Source: Bacteroidetes bacterium HLUCCA01 (GTDB lineage Bacteria; Bacteroidota; Rhodothermia; Balneolales; HLUCCA01). From it: a DNA stretch of 64,000 nt. The stretch lies in contig LIHN01000019.1 in assembly GCA_001314545.1 (NCBI GenBank), positions 1-64,000 of the forward strand. Direction: 5' to 3'. Below the pieces are notes generated by a model that did not search any database, had not been told where the DNA came from, and saw only the letters and a program-made list of their open reading frames with translations. Shown piece by piece: positions 63,564-64,000 of the stretch. Within the stretch, counting starts at the first letter, position 1; each line of letters opens with the position of its first letter. The position numbers and the translations under genes were made by a program.

Positions 63564-63848
63564 ATGTCTCTTAAAACGTTAAATGTAGAAAAGCTCCAGG
63601 AAGCTACCGGCAATATCTACGAGTCTATCGTAATCTTGTCAAAACGGGCACGTCAGATTGCCGCTCGTGAAAAAATGGAGCTTGACGAGAAGCTCAAGTA
63701 TTTTGAAGGCTTCGAGGACGAGGAGGAATTTGCGTTCAACGAAGAACAAGAGCGAATATCCAAGGATTTTGAACGAAGACCTCATCCAACACAGCGCGCC
63801 ATTGTGGAGCTTGATCAGGATAAAGTCTCCTTCCGTAAGCCGGAGTAA
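63564..63848 (+). CDS. rpoZ: DNA-directed RNA polymerase omega subunit
   Basis: The 94-residue protein has the RpoZ/Rpb6 pattern: NIYESIVILSKRARQIAAREK, helping assembly of the polymerase beta-prime subunit. The acidic C-terminal half (FEGFEDEEEFAFNEEQERIS, then HPTQRAIVELDQDKV) is typical of the Bacteroidota form, longer than proteobacterial omega at this point. Position between gmk and coaBC supports the call. Confidence 0.92.
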   Translation: MSLKTLNVEKLQEATGNIYESIVILSKRARQIAAREKMELDEKLKYFEGFEDEEEFAFNEEQERISKDFERRPHPTQRAIVELDQDKVSFRKPE

Positions 63849-63893
63849 TACAGCTATTGATGTCGGCGGGCAGAACGTCGCAATCCCTTATAT

Positions 63894-64000
63894 ATGCAAG
63901 GTAAACGTATTTTACTGGGTGTGAGTGGCGGAATCGCCGCTTACAAGTCCGTTTACCTCCTCCGTGAATTACAGCAACAGGGTGCTGAGGTACGCGTGGT
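63894..64000 (+). CDS. coaBC: CoaBC flavoprotein (5' part, cut by window edge)
   Basis: The first 35 codons ([20 protein letters not shown]) match the phosphopantothenoylcysteine decarboxylase domain of CoaBC, which makes 4'-phosphopantetheine from phosphopantothenate and cysteine in CoA synthesis. The rest lies beyond the right edge. It follows rpoZ after 45 bases, as in many genomes. Confidence 0.92.
   Translation, partial: MQGKRILLGVSGGIAAYKSVYLLRELQQQGAEVRV

Noticed and set aside
1-64000. CRISPR array or rRNA genes
   Set aside because: I saw no regularly spaced repeats with unique spacers, no Cas genes and no rRNA sequence in the window.

Overview
The window looks like a chromosome segment of a Bacteroidota-type bacterium, most likely from the Balneolota/Rhodothermota side of that group. 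The pointers are a TonB-dependent receptor with a carboxypeptidase-like N-terminal domain, a class III glutamine synthetase, a DUF3127 OB-fold protein, a GldE-like protein beside ssb, menaquinone genes and weak or absent Shine-Dalgarno sequences. The assignment is an inference from gene content only.

Bases 1-20,607 are an accessory island ending at a tRNA-Leu(CAA) gene with a tyrosine integrase beside it. From left to right: a PIN/GNAT/EVE-like gene and an ASCH gene ending in an attC-like inverted repeat; a small HTH gene; a DUF6577-type gene; then a seven-gene cluster on the + strand, hsdR - rhuM1 - hsdS - sir2 - herA - rhuM2 - hsdM (3.4-14.1 kb). This is a type I restriction-modification locus with a SIR2-HerA defence pair placed inside it. 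Four of the six junctions overlap or abut within 1 nt. An AbiU2/HEPN-like gene, a uracil-DNA-glycosylase-like gene, an IS3 fragment, an ArdC-like zinc peptidase gene, a frameshifted IS21 istA remnant and a PIN-toxin pair flanked by IS21-like end repeats follow on the - strand. The left end of the island lies outside the window.

Bases 20.6-64 kb are ordinary chromosome with denser, GC-richer genes. They comprise a PAS histidine kinase; a TonB receptor behind a DtxR-like palindrome; a DUF1684 lipoprotein; DUF3127; a DPP-IV-like S9 peptidase; PEP carboxylase; a patatin-POTRA-barrel protein; a four-gene esterase / ATP-grasp / permuted ATP-grasp / glutamine amidotransferase operon; glgA-glgC; a NatAB-like ABC exporter; a catalytically dead M1-like protein; an inositol-phosphatase-family enzyme; tex; class III glutamine synthetase; menA-menC-menE; purB; gldE-like and ssb; a PduO adenosyltransferase; an SGNH-hydrolase/TPR protein; glmM; and the conserved yicC-gmk-rpoZ-coaBC run, with coaBC cut by the right edge.

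Three points stand out. SIR2-HerA is coupled into a type I RM operon. Both rhuM paralogues carry a perfect 12-bp inverted repeat with a 1-nt centre at the same codon position but with different sequences. The four-gene ATP-grasp/amidotransferase operon has the make-up of an uncharacterised small-molecule or peptide ligation pathway.
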